A DNA stretch of 48,788 nucleotides, from the NCBI GenBank assembly GCA_003142855.1, contig PLNW01000048.1, forward strand, positions 1 through 48,788, written 5' to 3'. Position 1 is the first letter of the stretch; each line of letters begins with the position of its first letter. Position numbers and translations under genes: made by a program. Below, piece after piece: positions 14,904 through 23,541 of the stretch. Origin of the DNA: Myxococcales bacterium. GTDB lineage: Bacteria; Myxococcota_A; Polyangia; Fen-1088. The notes under the pieces are model-generated. The model was given only the letters and a program-made list of their open reading frames with translations. It was not told where the DNA came from and did no database searches.

Positions 14904-16337
14904 TCACGACGCTGCGCCCACTGTCCCTCCGTGTTCTGCCTCGGACTTGAAGATGGGCAAGGTCAGGAAGAAACAGCTCCCTTGGCCAGGCGCGCTCTCC
15001 AGCCCAACCTGGCCGCCGTGGGCCTCGGCTATGCGGCGGACGATGGAAAGGCCCAGACCCGTGCCGGCTTCCGCGCCCTTGCCCTTGGACACACGCACAA
15101 ATTCCTGGAACAGGTGCGTTTGTTTGTCGATGGGGATCCCGGGGCCATCGTCCTGGACCTCGACCCGCACATGGTCGTCTTGGGCGCGCAGGCGAAGCAC
15201 GATGGTACGGCCGTCGCCCGAATACTTGATGGCGTTGGTGACGTAGTTGACCAGCGCCTCGCGCAGAAGGCGTGCGATGCCACGCACCGGCGGCAGACTC
15301 TCGGGCAGCTCGGCGGTGAGGGACTGACGGCGCTGTTGGGCCAGGTCGGCGTACTCCTCCACCACCTCCCGCGCGATGGCCTCCAGGTCGACGGACACCA
15401 TCAGGTTCGCCAGAGACTCGGTTTCGAGATCCGCCAGAACCTGCAGTCCGCGCAGCAGCTCGAGCGCCCCGCGCAGACGGTGATCCGCGCGCGCGACCCA
15501 CTGGCGTTGCTGTTCCGTCAGCGGGCCGCCCAACTCGCTCGACAGATTGTCGAGCAGGGTGGTCACCGCCCCGAGCGGGCTGCGCAGATCGTGAACCACC
15601 ACGTGCAAAAAGGCGCGCCGCAGGTCAGCCAGGCGTTCCAGGCTCAGGACCGCTTCGCGCAGACGGCGCTCGCTCTCACGCAGGCGCGCGGCGATGCCGG
15701 TGGCCAGGTAGGTGGTTGCGGCGGTGAGCAAGCCGTAGAGGAAGAGCAGCGTCCACACCACACGGAAGTCGTCCTCGGGTCCGCCGAACACCGCACCCAG
15801 AGGACGGTGCCGGGGCAACCAGCCGAACCATTCCCCCAACACGAGCGCGGCCAGCATCAGGTATCCCGCCGAAGCGTGGGCAAACGCCGCTCGGCGCGAC
15901 AGCATCACCGAGGCAAAGATGGCGTGCAGGACATAGAAAGCCAGAAACGGCGACTGACTGCCCCCCACCTGCCAGATGGTGAAAGTCAACACCAGGTAGT
16001 CGAGCAGGATGGTGGCACTGGCGGTCCAGATGAGAAGGCGAGTCGCGGTGGCGGCACGCTCGGGCCGGCGATAAGGCCGAACCGTGAAGTACACCGCCAG
16101 ATTGCACAGGGCGAGAAAGACGGCGGTGCCGGCCAGTGCGCCGAGGTTGAGCCCCTCGATGCCCACCACGTGAATGGCAAAGAGACCACCGGTCAGGATG
16201 CCGGCAGCGGCCAAGAATCGGAGTCGCGAAAAGAAGTAGAGGCGCTCGCCCAGCAGCAGGCTGTGGGAAAGCAGAGCGTCACCACCATTCGCGCTGGTGG
16301 CGGCGCTGGCGGCTACGGCCCGATTCTCAGACGACAC
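14904..16337 (-). CDS. Membrane-bound sensor histidine kinase
   Basis: Residues about 40-215 form six hydrophobic segments with short loops, so the sensor is mainly intramembrane. A HisKA domain follows with the phosphoacceptor H249 in VVVHDLRSPLGA. The ATP-binding domain has the N box (ALVNYVTNAIKYS, N364/N368), G1 (DDGPGIP, 396-402) and G2 (GTGLGLSIVRRIAE, from 426). No receiver domain is fused and no response regulator is adjacent. It is the first gene of the operon with two glycosyltransferases and DUF2304, suggesting control of surface polysaccharide or a shared envelope signal. A long open frame on the opposite strand is a codon-bias shadow. Confidence 0.9.
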   Translation of the reverse strand: MSSENRAVAASAATSANGGDALLSHSLLLGERLYFFSRLRFLAAAGILTGGLFAIHVVGIEGLNLGALAGTAVFLALCNLAVYFTVRPYRRPERAATATRLLIWTASATILLDYLVLTFTIWQVGGSQSPFLAFYVLHAIFASVMLSRRAAFAHASAGYLMLAALVLGEWFGWLPRHRPLGAVFGGPEDDFRVVWTLLFLYGLLTAATTYLATGIAARLRESERRLREAVLSLERLADLRRAFLHVVVHDLRSPLGAVTTLLDNLSSELGGPLTEQQRQWVARADHRLRGALELLRGLQVLADLETESLANLMVSVDLEAIAREVVEEYADLAQQRRQSLTAELPESLPPVRGIARLLREALVNYVTNAIKYSGDGRTIVLRLRAQDDHVRVEVQDDGPGIPIDKQTHLFQEFVRVSKGKGAEAGTGLGLSIVRRIAEAHGGQVGLESAPGQGSCFFLTLPIFKSEAEHGGTVGAAS

Positions 16338-16932
16338 GAGTGAAGACTACCACTGCCGGGAAATTCGGGCGGCCCGCAATTACCCGACAGACTCTAGCTG
16401 GAGCTTGTCTGGAAATTCGGACGTCTGATCGCGCTGACTGGCCATCCCATGGTGCTACGCCGTGGCCAGCTTCGCGTTTCCACCTGGCGAGGCGCCCCGG
16501 TCCGCTCGCTTCGCTCATGCCGCCAGGGCAATTCCCCGCCTTCCCGCGGCGCCCCGAAGCAGCTTGGTAAGGTTCAGGCCAAGCACTGCACGTTGGCCGC
16601 ACACGCCCATCATCGCGGCCCAGCGAGCAGCCGGGCGGTTGAATCCGTATTTGGAGCACCTCAGCGCCTACCTCGGCATCGCGGAGGCATCGAGCCGCCA
16701 AGGTGCCGACCGGCTTTGTCGCTTCCGCTGTGCGCGCGGCGAGGCGTGCGAGGCAGCCGCCGCCCTGGAAGGCGTTCTGGTACTCAACCTTGCCCCCGAG
16801 GCGGAAATCTTGACCCTGCTGGCTTTGCTTGACCGCCTGTGACCGCGAGGTCGGTGAGCATTTCTTTGATGATGATACTGCCATTCGTGTCGGCTGGCGC
16901 GGGCTTCCGGGTGCAGTACAATCGCTTCCGCC
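16338..16932. other. 595-bp region between divergent genes, mostly without intact genes
   Basis: The first 300 bp contain no recognisable gene; several overlapping frames are open only because of base composition. The last third carries a decayed four-helix-bundle gene (listed separately). Promoters for the histidine kinase operon and for dut should lie here, but no convincing -35/-10 pair was identified. Confidence 0.4.
16650..16842 (+). pseudogene. Remnant of a four-helix-bundle (S23-like) protein gene
   Basis: One frame reads AYLGIAEASSRQGADRLCRFRC, then ARGEACEAAAALEGVLVLNL and LLALLDRL before a stop at 16840-16842. This resembles the IAEG-x-GR...FL-x-IARGSALEA core of four-helix-bundle proteins of the 23S rRNA intervening-sequence type, which also occur as free genes in myxobacteria. 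The N-terminal helix and the usual C-terminal end are not found, and the family glycine after IAE is lost, so it appears degraded. The assignment is from recalled motif similarity only. Confidence 0.4.
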
Positions 16933-17394
16933 GTGACCTCTCCCCATTCTGCTGCTTGCACGATTCCGGTCCGTTTCTGCCGCCTGCGGCCGACCGCCGT
17001 GCTCCCGCACTACATGACGCCGGGCTCGGCCGGCATGGACCTGGCTTCCGCTGCCGACGGGCCGGTGACTGTGCCTGCGGGCGAGCGGGTGGGCATCCCC
17101 ACCGGATGGGCCATGGAACTGCCGCTGGGCTACGAGGCGCAGGTGCGTCCGCGTTCGGGGTTGGCTTGGCGGTCGGGGCTGACCGTGGTGAATGCGCCAG
17201 GAACCATCGACAGCGACTACCGGGGCGAGGTCGTGGTCTTGCTGGTCAACCTGTCCCAGCAGCCAGTCGTGGTTCAGCCTGGTGATCGCGTGGCCCAGAT
17301 GGTGATTGCGCCGGTCATTCAGGTGGCCGTCGAGGAAGTGGCGGAGCTATCGAACACCCAGCGCGGTGGCGGTGGGTTCGGACACACCGGTTGA
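16933..17394 (+). CDS. dut: dUTP diphosphatase
   Basis: dUTPase hydrolyses dUTP to dUMP and pyrophosphate, keeping uracil out of DNA and feeding dTMP synthesis. The five motifs of the homotrimeric family are visible: GSAGMDL, PRSGLA, GTIDSDYRGEV (with the catalytic Asp region), GDRVAQMVI and the C-terminal RGGGGFGHTG that closes the active site. The 153-residue length is normal. Start is GTG 16933; the N-terminus is slightly extended, and a later start is possible. The gene lies 32 bp upstream of argC on the same strand. Confidence 0.92.
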   Translation: MTSPHSAACTIPVRFCRLRPTAVLPHYMTPGSAGMDLASAADGPVTVPAGERVGIPTGWAMELPLGYEAQVRPRSGLAWRSGLTVVNAPGTIDSDYRGEVVVLLVNLSQQPVVVQPGDRVAQMVIAPVIQVAVEEVAELSNTQRGGGGFGHTG

Positions 17395-17426
17395 TCGCGA
17401 ACTATCGAGTATGATTACGTGCAACC

Positions 17427-18512
17427 ATGAGCAGCACCCCGGTTGACATTTCACCAAGGCGGGCCGGCATCGTCGGCGTTTCCGGCTATTCGGGGATGGA
17501 ACTGGCCCGCATTTTGGCCAGCCATCGGCACTTCTCCATCGGGCTGGTGACCAGCGACAAGTGGGCCGGCAAGCGTCTGGGCGACCGCCTGGCCGTGGCT
17601 GGACCCGCGGCGGATCTGATTTGCTTGTCTCACGAGCAGGGCCATGCCCACCTGGGCGAGGTGGACGTGGTTTTTCTGTGCACGCCGGCCGAGGTTTCGG
17701 TCGAGCTGGCGCCGCGTGCGCTGGCCGCGGGCGCGCGTGTGGTGGATCTGTCGGGCGGGTTCCGGCTGGCGGCTGACCAGTTCCCGCAGTGGTACGGCTT
17801 TACCCATCCTGCGCCGGCGTTGCTGACCGAGGCGGTGTACTCCCTGCCTGAGGCCACCCGCAACGCCGAGAAACTGCGCACGGCGAGGCTGATTTCCAAC
17901 CCGGGCTGCTACGCGACGGCTTCGGTGCTGGCCGTGCTGCCACTGCTGCGCGCGGGTTTCATGGAAGCGGATTCGGCGATCATCGACGCCAAGAGCGGAA
18001 CCACGGGCGCGGGCCGCAAGGCGAACGAGGAGATGTCGTTCTCCGAGGTGGCGGACGACGTGCACGCCTATCGCATCTTCCGCCACCAACACGCGCCCGA
18101 AATCGAGATGGCCCTGGCCTTGGGCGGCGCGCCCCATGTGCGCGTCACCTTCATTCCCCACCTGCTTCCTGTGCGGCGGGGCATCTTGGCCACGGCGTAC
18201 GGACGGTTGCGCCACGGCACCGGGGGCAGCGACCCGGCCGGCGGCGTGCGCAAGGCGCTCGACGATTTCGCCGAGGAGCGGCCCTTTATCCGCGTGGTGG
18301 CCCCCGAGGAAGTTCGCCTGCAGGCCGCGGTGGGAACCAACCGCGTGGTGCTGGGTGCGTCCGCCGACGCCAGCCTGGGCATGGTGGTGTCGTTTGCGGC
18401 CATCGACAATCTGCTCAAGGGAGCAGCCGGACAGGCCGTGCAGAACGCAAATCTCATGTTCGGATTTTCGGAGACAGCCGGTCTGCTCAGGCTGGCCGGG
18501 GCCATGCCATGA
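17427..18512 (+). CDS. argC: N-acetyl-gamma-glutamyl-phosphate reductase
   Basis: ArgC catalyses the NADPH-dependent reduction of N-acetylglutamyl phosphate to the semialdehyde in arginine synthesis. The N-terminal GIVGVSGYSGMELARIL is the nucleotide-binding loop, SNPGCYAT holds the catalytic Cys, and KSGTTGAGRKANEEMSF and the HRHQ-like HQHAPEIE segment follow. The 361-residue length is within the family range. The stop overlaps the argB start by 4 bp, so the two consecutive pathway enzymes are translationally coupled. Confidence 0.92.
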   Translation: MSSTPVDISPRRAGIVGVSGYSGMELARILASHRHFSIGLVTSDKWAGKRLGDRLAVAGPAADLICLSHEQGHAHLGEVDVVFLCTPAEVSVELAPRALAAGARVVDLSGGFRLAADQFPQWYGFTHPAPALLTEAVYSLPEATRNAEKLRTARLISNPGCYATASVLAVLPLLRAGFMEADSAIIDAKSGTTGAGRKANEEMSFSEVADDVHAYRIFRHQHAPEIEMALALGGAPHVRVTFIPHLLPVRRGILATAYGRLRHGTGGSDPAGGVRKALDDFAEERPFIRVVAPEEVRLQAAVGTNRVVLGASADASLGMVVSFAAIDNLLKGAAGQAVQNANLMFGFSETAGLLRLAGAMP

Positions 18513-19393
18513 CCGACATGCAAGCGACGCAGCCGGAATCCCTGGTCGATCGACGCGAACTGGTGGTCGAGGCGCTCAAGTACATCCAGAAGTTCACCGG
18601 CACGCGCGCGGTCATCAAGTACGGCGGCGCGGCCATGGTCAAGGACGACCTCAAGCGGAGTTTCGCCCTTGACGTGGTCTTGCTGCAGGCCGCAGGCTTG
18701 CGGCCGGTGGTGGTTCACGGCGGCGGGCACGAGATCACCAAGACCCTGGATCGCTTGGGCCAGAAGAGCGAGTTCATCGACGGTCAGCGCGTGACCGGCG
18801 CGGCAGAAATGGGCGTGGTCGAGATGGTGCTGACCGGCAAGGTGAATACCGAGATCGTGGGCCTCATCAACACCCTGGGCGGAACCGCGATGGGCCTGTC
18901 GGGCAAGGACGCGCACCTCATCAAGGCGCACAAGTTGTCGCCTCGACCGGGCAAGCCCGACCTGGGCTGGGTGGGCGAAGTCGAGAGCATCAACACCGAG
19001 ATTCTCGATCTGTTGCTGGGCAAGAACTACATGCCCGTGATCTCGCCGGTGGGATTGGGCGTCGAGGGGGCCAGCTTCAACATCAATGCCGACATGGTGG
19101 CCGCCGAGATCGCGGTTGCGGCCAAGGCGAAGAAGCTGATCTTCCTCACTGACGTGGCGGGAATCTTGGACGAGAACGGCCAGCTGTTGAGCGAGCTGCG
19201 GGCCGCGGATCTGCGCGGTCGCCTGCAAGAAGGACGCGCGGTTAGGGGAGGCATGCAGGTCAAGGCGCAGGCCATCCTGCGCGCCCTGGAAGGAGGGGTG
19301 GAGGCGGTGCACGTGGTCGACGGCCGTGAGCCCCACAGCGTGGTGGTCGAGCTGTTCACCGAGAAGGGCGTCGGAACGCTGGTCACGGCTTAG
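18509..19393 (+). CDS. argB: Acetylglutamate kinase
   Basis: ArgB phosphorylates N-acetylglutamate, the step before ArgC. KYGGAAM (phosphate-binding Lys), VVVHGGGHEITKTLDRLG, the FIDGQRVT segment and NINADMVAAEIAVAAKAKKLIFLTDVAG are all characteristic. The usual GGP in the substrate loop is GGG here. At 294 residues it is a normal-size enzyme; feedback control by arginine cannot be decided from the sequence read. Gene order argC-argB is followed by a convergent STAS gene after 26 bp. Confidence 0.93.
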   Translation: MTDMQATQPESLVDRRELVVEALKYIQKFTGTRAVIKYGGAAMVKDDLKRSFALDVVLLQAAGLRPVVVHGGGHEITKTLDRLGQKSEFIDGQRVTGAAEMGVVEMVLTGKVNTEIVGLINTLGGTAMGLSGKDAHLIKAHKLSPRPGKPDLGWVGEVESINTEILDLLLGKNYMPVISPVGLGVEGASFNINADMVAAEIAVAAKAKKLIFLTDVAGILDENGQLLSELRAADLRGRLQEGRAVRGGMQVKAQAILRALEGGVEAVHVVDGREPHSVVVELFTEKGVGTLVTA

Positions 19394-19419
19394 CGCCGGC
19401 GCGCCTCGACGCCAAGACG

Positions 19420-19935
19420 CTATCGGCCCACATCGGGCAGGTCAGATTCCAGGGCTGAAATGACCCCGGCGAAGGCCTGGCGGTTCGCCTCGCTGAGCGA
19501 GGCCAGGTCGCGATGGGCGTCGAGCATGAGTCGTCCCATGATGTCGGGCAGGAGGTCCCCATCATCGAGGGGCACCTCGGAAACGCTGGCTTCCTCTGGG
19601 AAGGGCCAGCGCTCGACGATGACGAACAGGGTGTCGAAGGCCGCCGATCGGAGGCACGTCATCACGTCCTTCACCCCGCACACGATGACCGCGCGGCGGC
19701 CGTGCTGCAGGGTGGTTCGGCCCAAATGGGCCAAGAGGCCCATGCCGGTGCTGTCGATGCTTTCCAGTTCTCGCAAGTCGATGATGAGGGTGTCGCCCGG
19801 CTGCCGTGCCAGCAGATCGTCGATGAATAGGCGCAGAGTGCGTGCGGTCACGTAGCGAAACTGGCCCTTCAGGACCAAGATGGGCGACTGGTCAAAGCGG
19901 CCACAATAGGCCCTAGGCGCTGGTACGGTTGCCAT
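19420..19935 (-). CDS. STAS-domain anti-sigma-factor antagonist (HsbA-like)
   Basis: The N-terminal two thirds form a STAS domain with IIDLRELESIDSTGMGLLAHLG; S62 is the expected phosphorylation site. About 60 extra residues follow (after VIVERWPFPEE), so it is longer than SpoIIAA and closer in size to the HsbA antagonist of Pseudomonas. ATG 19935 is chosen; the frame can be extended to 19947. The start lies within the end of the upstream phosphatase gene (overlap 23 bp), a strong sign of coupled expression. It probably binds an anti-sigma factor or a diguanylate cyclase when dephosphorylated, by analogy with known partner switches. Confidence 0.85.
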   Translation of the reverse strand: MATVPAPRAYCGRFDQSPILVLKGQFRYVTARTLRLFIDDLLARQPGDTLIIDLRELESIDSTGMGLLAHLGRTTLQHGRRAVIVCGVKDVMTCLRSAAFDTLFVIVERWPFPEEASVSEVPLDDGDLLPDIMGRLMLDAHRDLASLSEANRQAFAGVISALESDLPDVGR

Positions 19936-21115
19936 GGTTACCCCCACGCTGAATGATGAGCATCGCCACGTCGTCGGGCAGGGCTAACAGGCCGTCGAGG
20001 TGCAACTCCTGTCTTGCCTGCTCGATGGTGACATTCGGTCTTCCGAACAACCCCCGCAGATACTCCAGCTTTTCGTCCAGGGTCGACTGCGACAACACTT
20101 CGAGCACACCGTCGGAGAAGACCGACAGGCTCATGGAGGGGGCCAGCGGCACGCGGTGCTCCTGGTAGCGACTGCGCGGCAGCATCCCCACCGGTACGCC
20201 CGGTTGTTCGAGCACTGTGACCGCAGCCCCGTCGCACAGGACCGGCCACGGAAAATGCCCGGCGTTGGCGTAGAGCAAGGTGTCCTCTTGCTGGTCGATC
20301 ACTCCGTAGAAGATGGTGAGATGCTTGTCCAAATTGTCGCGGGCCATCTCGTCGTTCAGCCGCATGAGCAGGCGTGCCGGCGACAGGATTAGGTCGTCGC
20401 CAGACTCGATGGAGCTGGCCACATGGCGCTGCACGAAGCTGCGCAGCAAGACCGTAACCAGGGCCGAGGAGACACCGTGGCCGGACACATCCGCCAGGTA
20501 GAAGCCCCAATGTCGTGGGTCGATCCTGAAGACATCAATGAAGTCGCCGCTGAGAAAACTGGACGGTATGACGTCGCGAGTGAAAAGGTAGTCACCGAAG
20601 CGCTGGTGGTTGTGCGGCAGCATGCGCACCTGGATCTGCCGGCCGGCGTTTTCATCCTCAGCCAAGAGACGCAGACTGGCCTCCAGGTCGCGGTTGAGGC
20701 GCTCGAGGTGGGCTCGATAGCGACGGTTGTCTTCGACCAGCGCGGCCTTCTCCAACGCCTTGTTGATTGCGTGCTCGAGCACCGGGAACTCGACGGGTTT
20801 CTCTACATAGTCCCACGCGCCCAACTGAAGCGCGCTGACCGCATCCTGGAGAAGACCCGCCCCGGACATAACGATGATGGGAAGCTCGGGCGACTCCTTC
20901 TTGAGGATCTTCAGGACGCCCAGTCCGTCGAGGTTGGGCATGCGTAGGTCGCACAGCACCAGGTCGGGCTTGTTCGCCCGAATCACATCGAGGCCCTCCT
21001 GGCCATCGGCAGCCTCAAGCGTGGCAAACCCGAGCCGCTCCAGGTAGTGGACGAGAACCTTCCTCACCATCTCGGTATCGTCGATGACCACGATTCGTTC
21101 ACGTCGTGATACCAT
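19913..21115 (-). CDS. Response regulator with PP2C-type (RsbU/HsbR-like) phosphatase domain
   Basis: Residues 1-120 are a receiver domain: acidic pair D12-D13, phosphoacceptor D56 (LVLCDLRMP) and K106 (VEKP). A coiled linker (about 125-160) leads to a PPM/SpoIIE-type phosphatase domain with metal ligands in LSGDFIDVF (D191) and LADVSGHG (D209) and later FSDGVLE. Phosphorylation of the receiver should control dephosphorylation of the adjacent STAS antagonist. Unlike the Pseudomonas HsbR protein, no C-terminal HATPase kinase domain is present, so the opposing kinase must be encoded elsewhere. Confidence 0.9.
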   Translation of the reverse strand: MVSRRERIVVIDDTEMVRKVLVHYLERLGFATLEAADGQEGLDVIRANKPDLVLCDLRMPNLDGLGVLKILKKESPELPIIVMSGAGLLQDAVSALQLGAWDYVEKPVEFPVLEHAINKALEKAALVEDNRRYRAHLERLNRDLEASLRLLAEDENAGRQIQVRMLPHNHQRFGDYLFTRDVIPSSFLSGDFIDVFRIDPRHWGFYLADVSGHGVSSALVTVLLRSFVQRHVASSIESGDDLILSPARLLMRLNDEMARDNLDKHLTIFYGVIDQQEDTLLYANAGHFPWPVLCDGAAVTVLEQPGVPVGMLPRSRYQEHRVPLAPSMSLSVFSDGVLEVLSQSTLDEKLEYLRGLFGRPNVTIEQARQELHLDGLLALPDDVAMLIIQRGGNHGNRTSA

Positions 21116-21555
21116 CTGCCTCAGTCTCCCTTCAGCCGGCGCGGGACCACCGGCGACCCAGAACCGCTAACATTACCGCGGATTTTCGTCAGAGCACGGG
21201 GCGCGTTCGTGGAAATCAAGGTCTGTCGGCATGTTGCGGATCTGTTTCGGGAAATTGCGCCTCGCTGGGCTGCCTTTGGGCGGCTGCCGGTCGCCTTGTC
21301 GTAAGCCAGCCCACGGGCTTTCGAACCCGGGTGGCTATCCGTTGACCATGGCCCGGCCTCCAGCTTGCGCAAAAACCAACGCACAGTCCATTCCGACTTG
21401 GCCGCAGGGGCGAGTTTGCTGTAGGCGCCGTGGTTATCAGGAAGGGCGACCAAGAGCGGCCGAGGGTGCAACGGCAGGCCCTCGGCCTCGTGGCCGCCCA
21501 ATCCAATGCTGCCCCGGGTGGTGTGCCGGTCGCGATCTCGTACAGGAAGCGGCGG
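21116..21555. other. 440-bp region without a recognised gene
   Basis: It lies between the divergently oriented tail of the GH5 gene and the start of the phosphatase gene. Several short frames are open on both strands, none with a recognisable domain or good start signal. The stretch may include the promoter of the phosphatase-STAS operon; no clear promoter was found. Confidence 0.4.
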
Positions 21556-23142
21556 TCAGGGTGACGTTAGGGTCGCGGCGTACTTGCTCTGTATGTAAGT
21601 AATAATCGTTGTGCCATCCGGGTCTGTGAGATCGGCCGTGGTCCACGGGCCATTCGCGCTCGCGTTGGTCTTGAAGATGGAGGACGTCTCGCCATTGGTC
21701 TCGACTGCCCAGTTCGTGCAACCGATGTCGTTCGCATCCAGGAAGGTCCACCATTTCTGCAATTCCGTCGCATTGAAGGTGCCGTTTCCGTTCGCCGAGC
21801 ATCCACCGTATTCGGTAACGAAGATGGCAAGGCCTGCGTTCAGCGTCGTGGTGATCGCCTTCTGGAAACCGGCTAGAGGATGGCTATTCGCGTAGAAGTG
21901 GACCACATAGGCCAGGTTCGTGGAAGTGGTGACAGGATCGGCGGCGGCCGTGTCAGGTTTCTGGTCCCATTGGGGAGTGCCAAGGAAGATGATGTTGTCG
22001 GGATCGTTGGCACGGATCGCCGCGATGACCGCCTCATGGTAGGTCTTGACAGTGGCCCAGGCGACGGTGGGTTCGTTCCAGGGCTCGTACATGATGTTGG
22101 GATTGCTGCCGTACTTGGCGGACATGTTGCCAAAGAAGGTTGCGGCTGTGGTTTGTTGAGAGGCGCCGCCCCCGTGCCAATCGATGATTGCGTATATGCC
22201 GTTGGCGATGGCAGCGTCGAGCACGGCCTCAAGCCGGCTCAGCCCCGAAGTGGCGTTTTGGGGCAGGATGGGAACTCGAAGAATGGCGCAGTCAAAGTCC
22301 TTGGCCAGGTGGCCAACCGCGGATGCGTTGTAGAACTGCCTCCCCTGTTGAGACCAGTCGTACATCGACATTCCATGCAGCGTGACCGGATTGCCGTTCT
22401 TGTCGACGATCTTATTGCCGACGACCTTGAGCTGTCCATGCACGCCCACGGGTGTCCCTGACGGCGCAGACCCTGTGTTTGCCGTGGTCGTGCCCCCGTT
22501 GGACGTGGTACCGCCGTTGGACGTGGTACCGCCGTTGGACGTGGTACCGCCTGACTTCGTACCGCCCGTGCCTGTCGCGCCAGCTGAGCCGGAACTGCCG
22601 GCCGCAGCGGTCCCTCCCTTGCCACCGGCACCGCCAGAACCCGTCACGCCACCGGCGGGCGTGGCACCACCCGAGGTAGTCACACCACCGGAGCTCTTCG
22701 CACCACCCGAGCTGCCTGTCGCGCCGGCTGAGCCCGTCGTCTTGCCGCCAGCGCTTGTCCCGCCCGCGCTCTTGCCGCCAGATTCCGTCGCGCCACCAGA
22801 TTCCGTCGCGCCACTCTCGGTCGTCACACCACCGGAGTCAATCGCGCCACTCGGGCCGATCCCGCCCTCCGAACCAGCACCAGCAGCGGCGCCAGCGGCC
22901 CCCGTGTCGCCCGCAATTCCAGGGGCGCCGCCGGTTGCGGGATTCGCGCCGCCTGTTCCGGGAGATGAAGCAGCCGCGTGTCCTGCTGCTGCCGGCGCAC
23001 CGCCGGTTTCCGGAGTCCCGCCACTCGCTCCGCCTGAGTGCTCCGGCGATGGCGACGTAGATGAGTCGCATCCTCCGACGGCCAGGACTGGCAGCATTGC
23101 AAATAGACCCAGGAGTATCTTGCCAACGCAGTGGTGGTTCAT
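21556..23142 (-). CDS. GH5-family glycoside hydrolase lipoprotein (cellulase-like)
   Basis: A signal peptide ends in VLAVGGC (lipobox V-G-G-C), followed by about 190 residues of Gly/Ala/Thr/Ser-rich tether and a catalytic domain from about residue 235. VHGQLKVVGNKIVDKNGNPVTLHGMSM, AIIDWHGG, IMYEPWNEP (acid/base Glu) and IFVTEYGG (nucleophile Glu) are the GH5 signatures. It should cleave beta-1,4-glucan or a related polysaccharide outside the cell while tethered to the envelope. The tether includes three exact 18-bp tandem repeats at 22498-22551. Codon choice in the tether is GC-rich and repetitive, consistent with expansion by slippage. Exact substrate is not determinable. Confidence 0.9.
   Translation of the reverse strand: MNHHCVGKILLGLFAMLPVLAVGGCDSSTSPSPEHSGGASGGTPETGGAPAAAGHAAASSPGTGGANPATGGAPGIAGDTGAAGAAAGAGSEGGIGPSGAIDSGGVTTESGATESGGATESGGKSAGGTSAGGKTTGSAGATGSSGGAKSSGGVTTSGGATPAGGVTGSGGAGGKGGTAAAGSSGSAGATGTGGTKSGGTTSNGGTTSNGGTTSNGGTTTANTGSAPSGTPVGVHGQLKVVGNKIVDKNGNPVTLHGMSMYDWSQQGRQFYNASAVGHLAKDFDCAILRVPILPQNATSGLSRLEAVLDAAIANGIYAIIDWHGGGASQQTTAATFFGNMSAKYGSNPNIMYEPWNEPTVAWATVKTYHEAVIAAIRANDPDNIIFLGTPQWDQKPDTAAADPVTTSTNLAYVVHFYANSHPLAGFQKAITTTLNAGLAIFVTEYGGCSANGNGTFNATELQKWWTFLDANDIGCTNWAVETNGETSSIFKTNASANGPWTTADLTDPDGTTIITYIQSKYAATLTSP
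22498..22551. repeat. three exact 18-bp tandem repeats in the GH5 tether
   Basis: The unit GTTGGACGTGGTACCGCC is repeated three times without mismatch (22498-22515, 22516-22533, 22534-22551). It encodes GGTTSN-type hexapeptides on the minus strand. Exact identity suggests recent expansion and possible length variation between strains. Confidence 0.85.
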
Positions 23143-23541
23143 GGAGCCTCTTCCTTCAGGGGTTGCATGACAGCGGTGTCACCACTGGGGAAATGTGGGT
23201 GGGTGGCCCAAAGCTTCTATAGAAAGACCGGAGCCCACGACTTTCGAATCTCCGTCAGAAGCCTGTCCGTGTGCGCCGCGTGGCGCGCGCCGATGAGTCG
23301 CTCAAGCGACGATGCGCGGCGTTTCGTCGAGCGGCTGTCCCACACCAACCTCGCTGGCGCTCAGGTGCTGGCTGGGTTTGTCGCCGACGCCATCAAGAAC
23401 CAGGGCATCGGCCTCGCACAGTATCTGCGGTAGAGATCAGGCGGCACGGCGAGGCTGTCACGAAGCCTCGCCGCCTCTCGGGGGTATGGCGCGCGTCATG
23501 GATGTTTCGATAACTATCGAAAAAAGTCGTGACTATTTTCG
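23143..23541. other. 399-bp region upstream of the DUF4143 fragment
   Basis: The first part is the upstream region of the GH5 gene. A 46-codon frame (23293-23433) is listed separately as a weak candidate. At the end, an 8-bp inverted repeat (ATCGAAAA 23516-23523, TTTTCGAT 23536-23543) straddles the start of the DUF4143 fragment. No other feature is recognised. Confidence 0.35.
23293..23433 (+). pseudogene. Short unassigned ORF, possible gene fragment
   Basis: The frame encodes 46 residues starting MSRSSDDARRFVERLSHTN and ending GIGLAQYLR. The composition looks protein-like (balanced charged and aliphatic residues), unlike the Arg/Pro-rich shadow frames around it. No family is recognised. It may be the end of a decayed gene near the DUF4143 fragment. 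Confidence 0.25.

Noticed and set aside
14931..16343. 470-codon open frame antisense to the histidine kinase
   Set aside because: It is rich in Gln/Arg/His, has no domain motifs and lies wholly opposite a kinase with all catalytic motifs, so it is a high-GC shadow.
16340..16570. Possible insertion-sequence end upstream of dut
   Set aside because: Some translated fragments looked familiar as IS flank sequence, but no inverted repeat, target duplication or transposase motif could be shown.
22498..22551. CRISPR-like regular repeats
   Set aside because: The 18-bp units are contiguous with no spacers and lie in frame inside a Gly-rich tether.
23293..23433. Candidate precursor peptide for the C39 exporter
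   Set aside because: The 46-aa frame has no double-Gly cleavage site or NHLP-like leader, and it lies upstream of an unrelated fragment.
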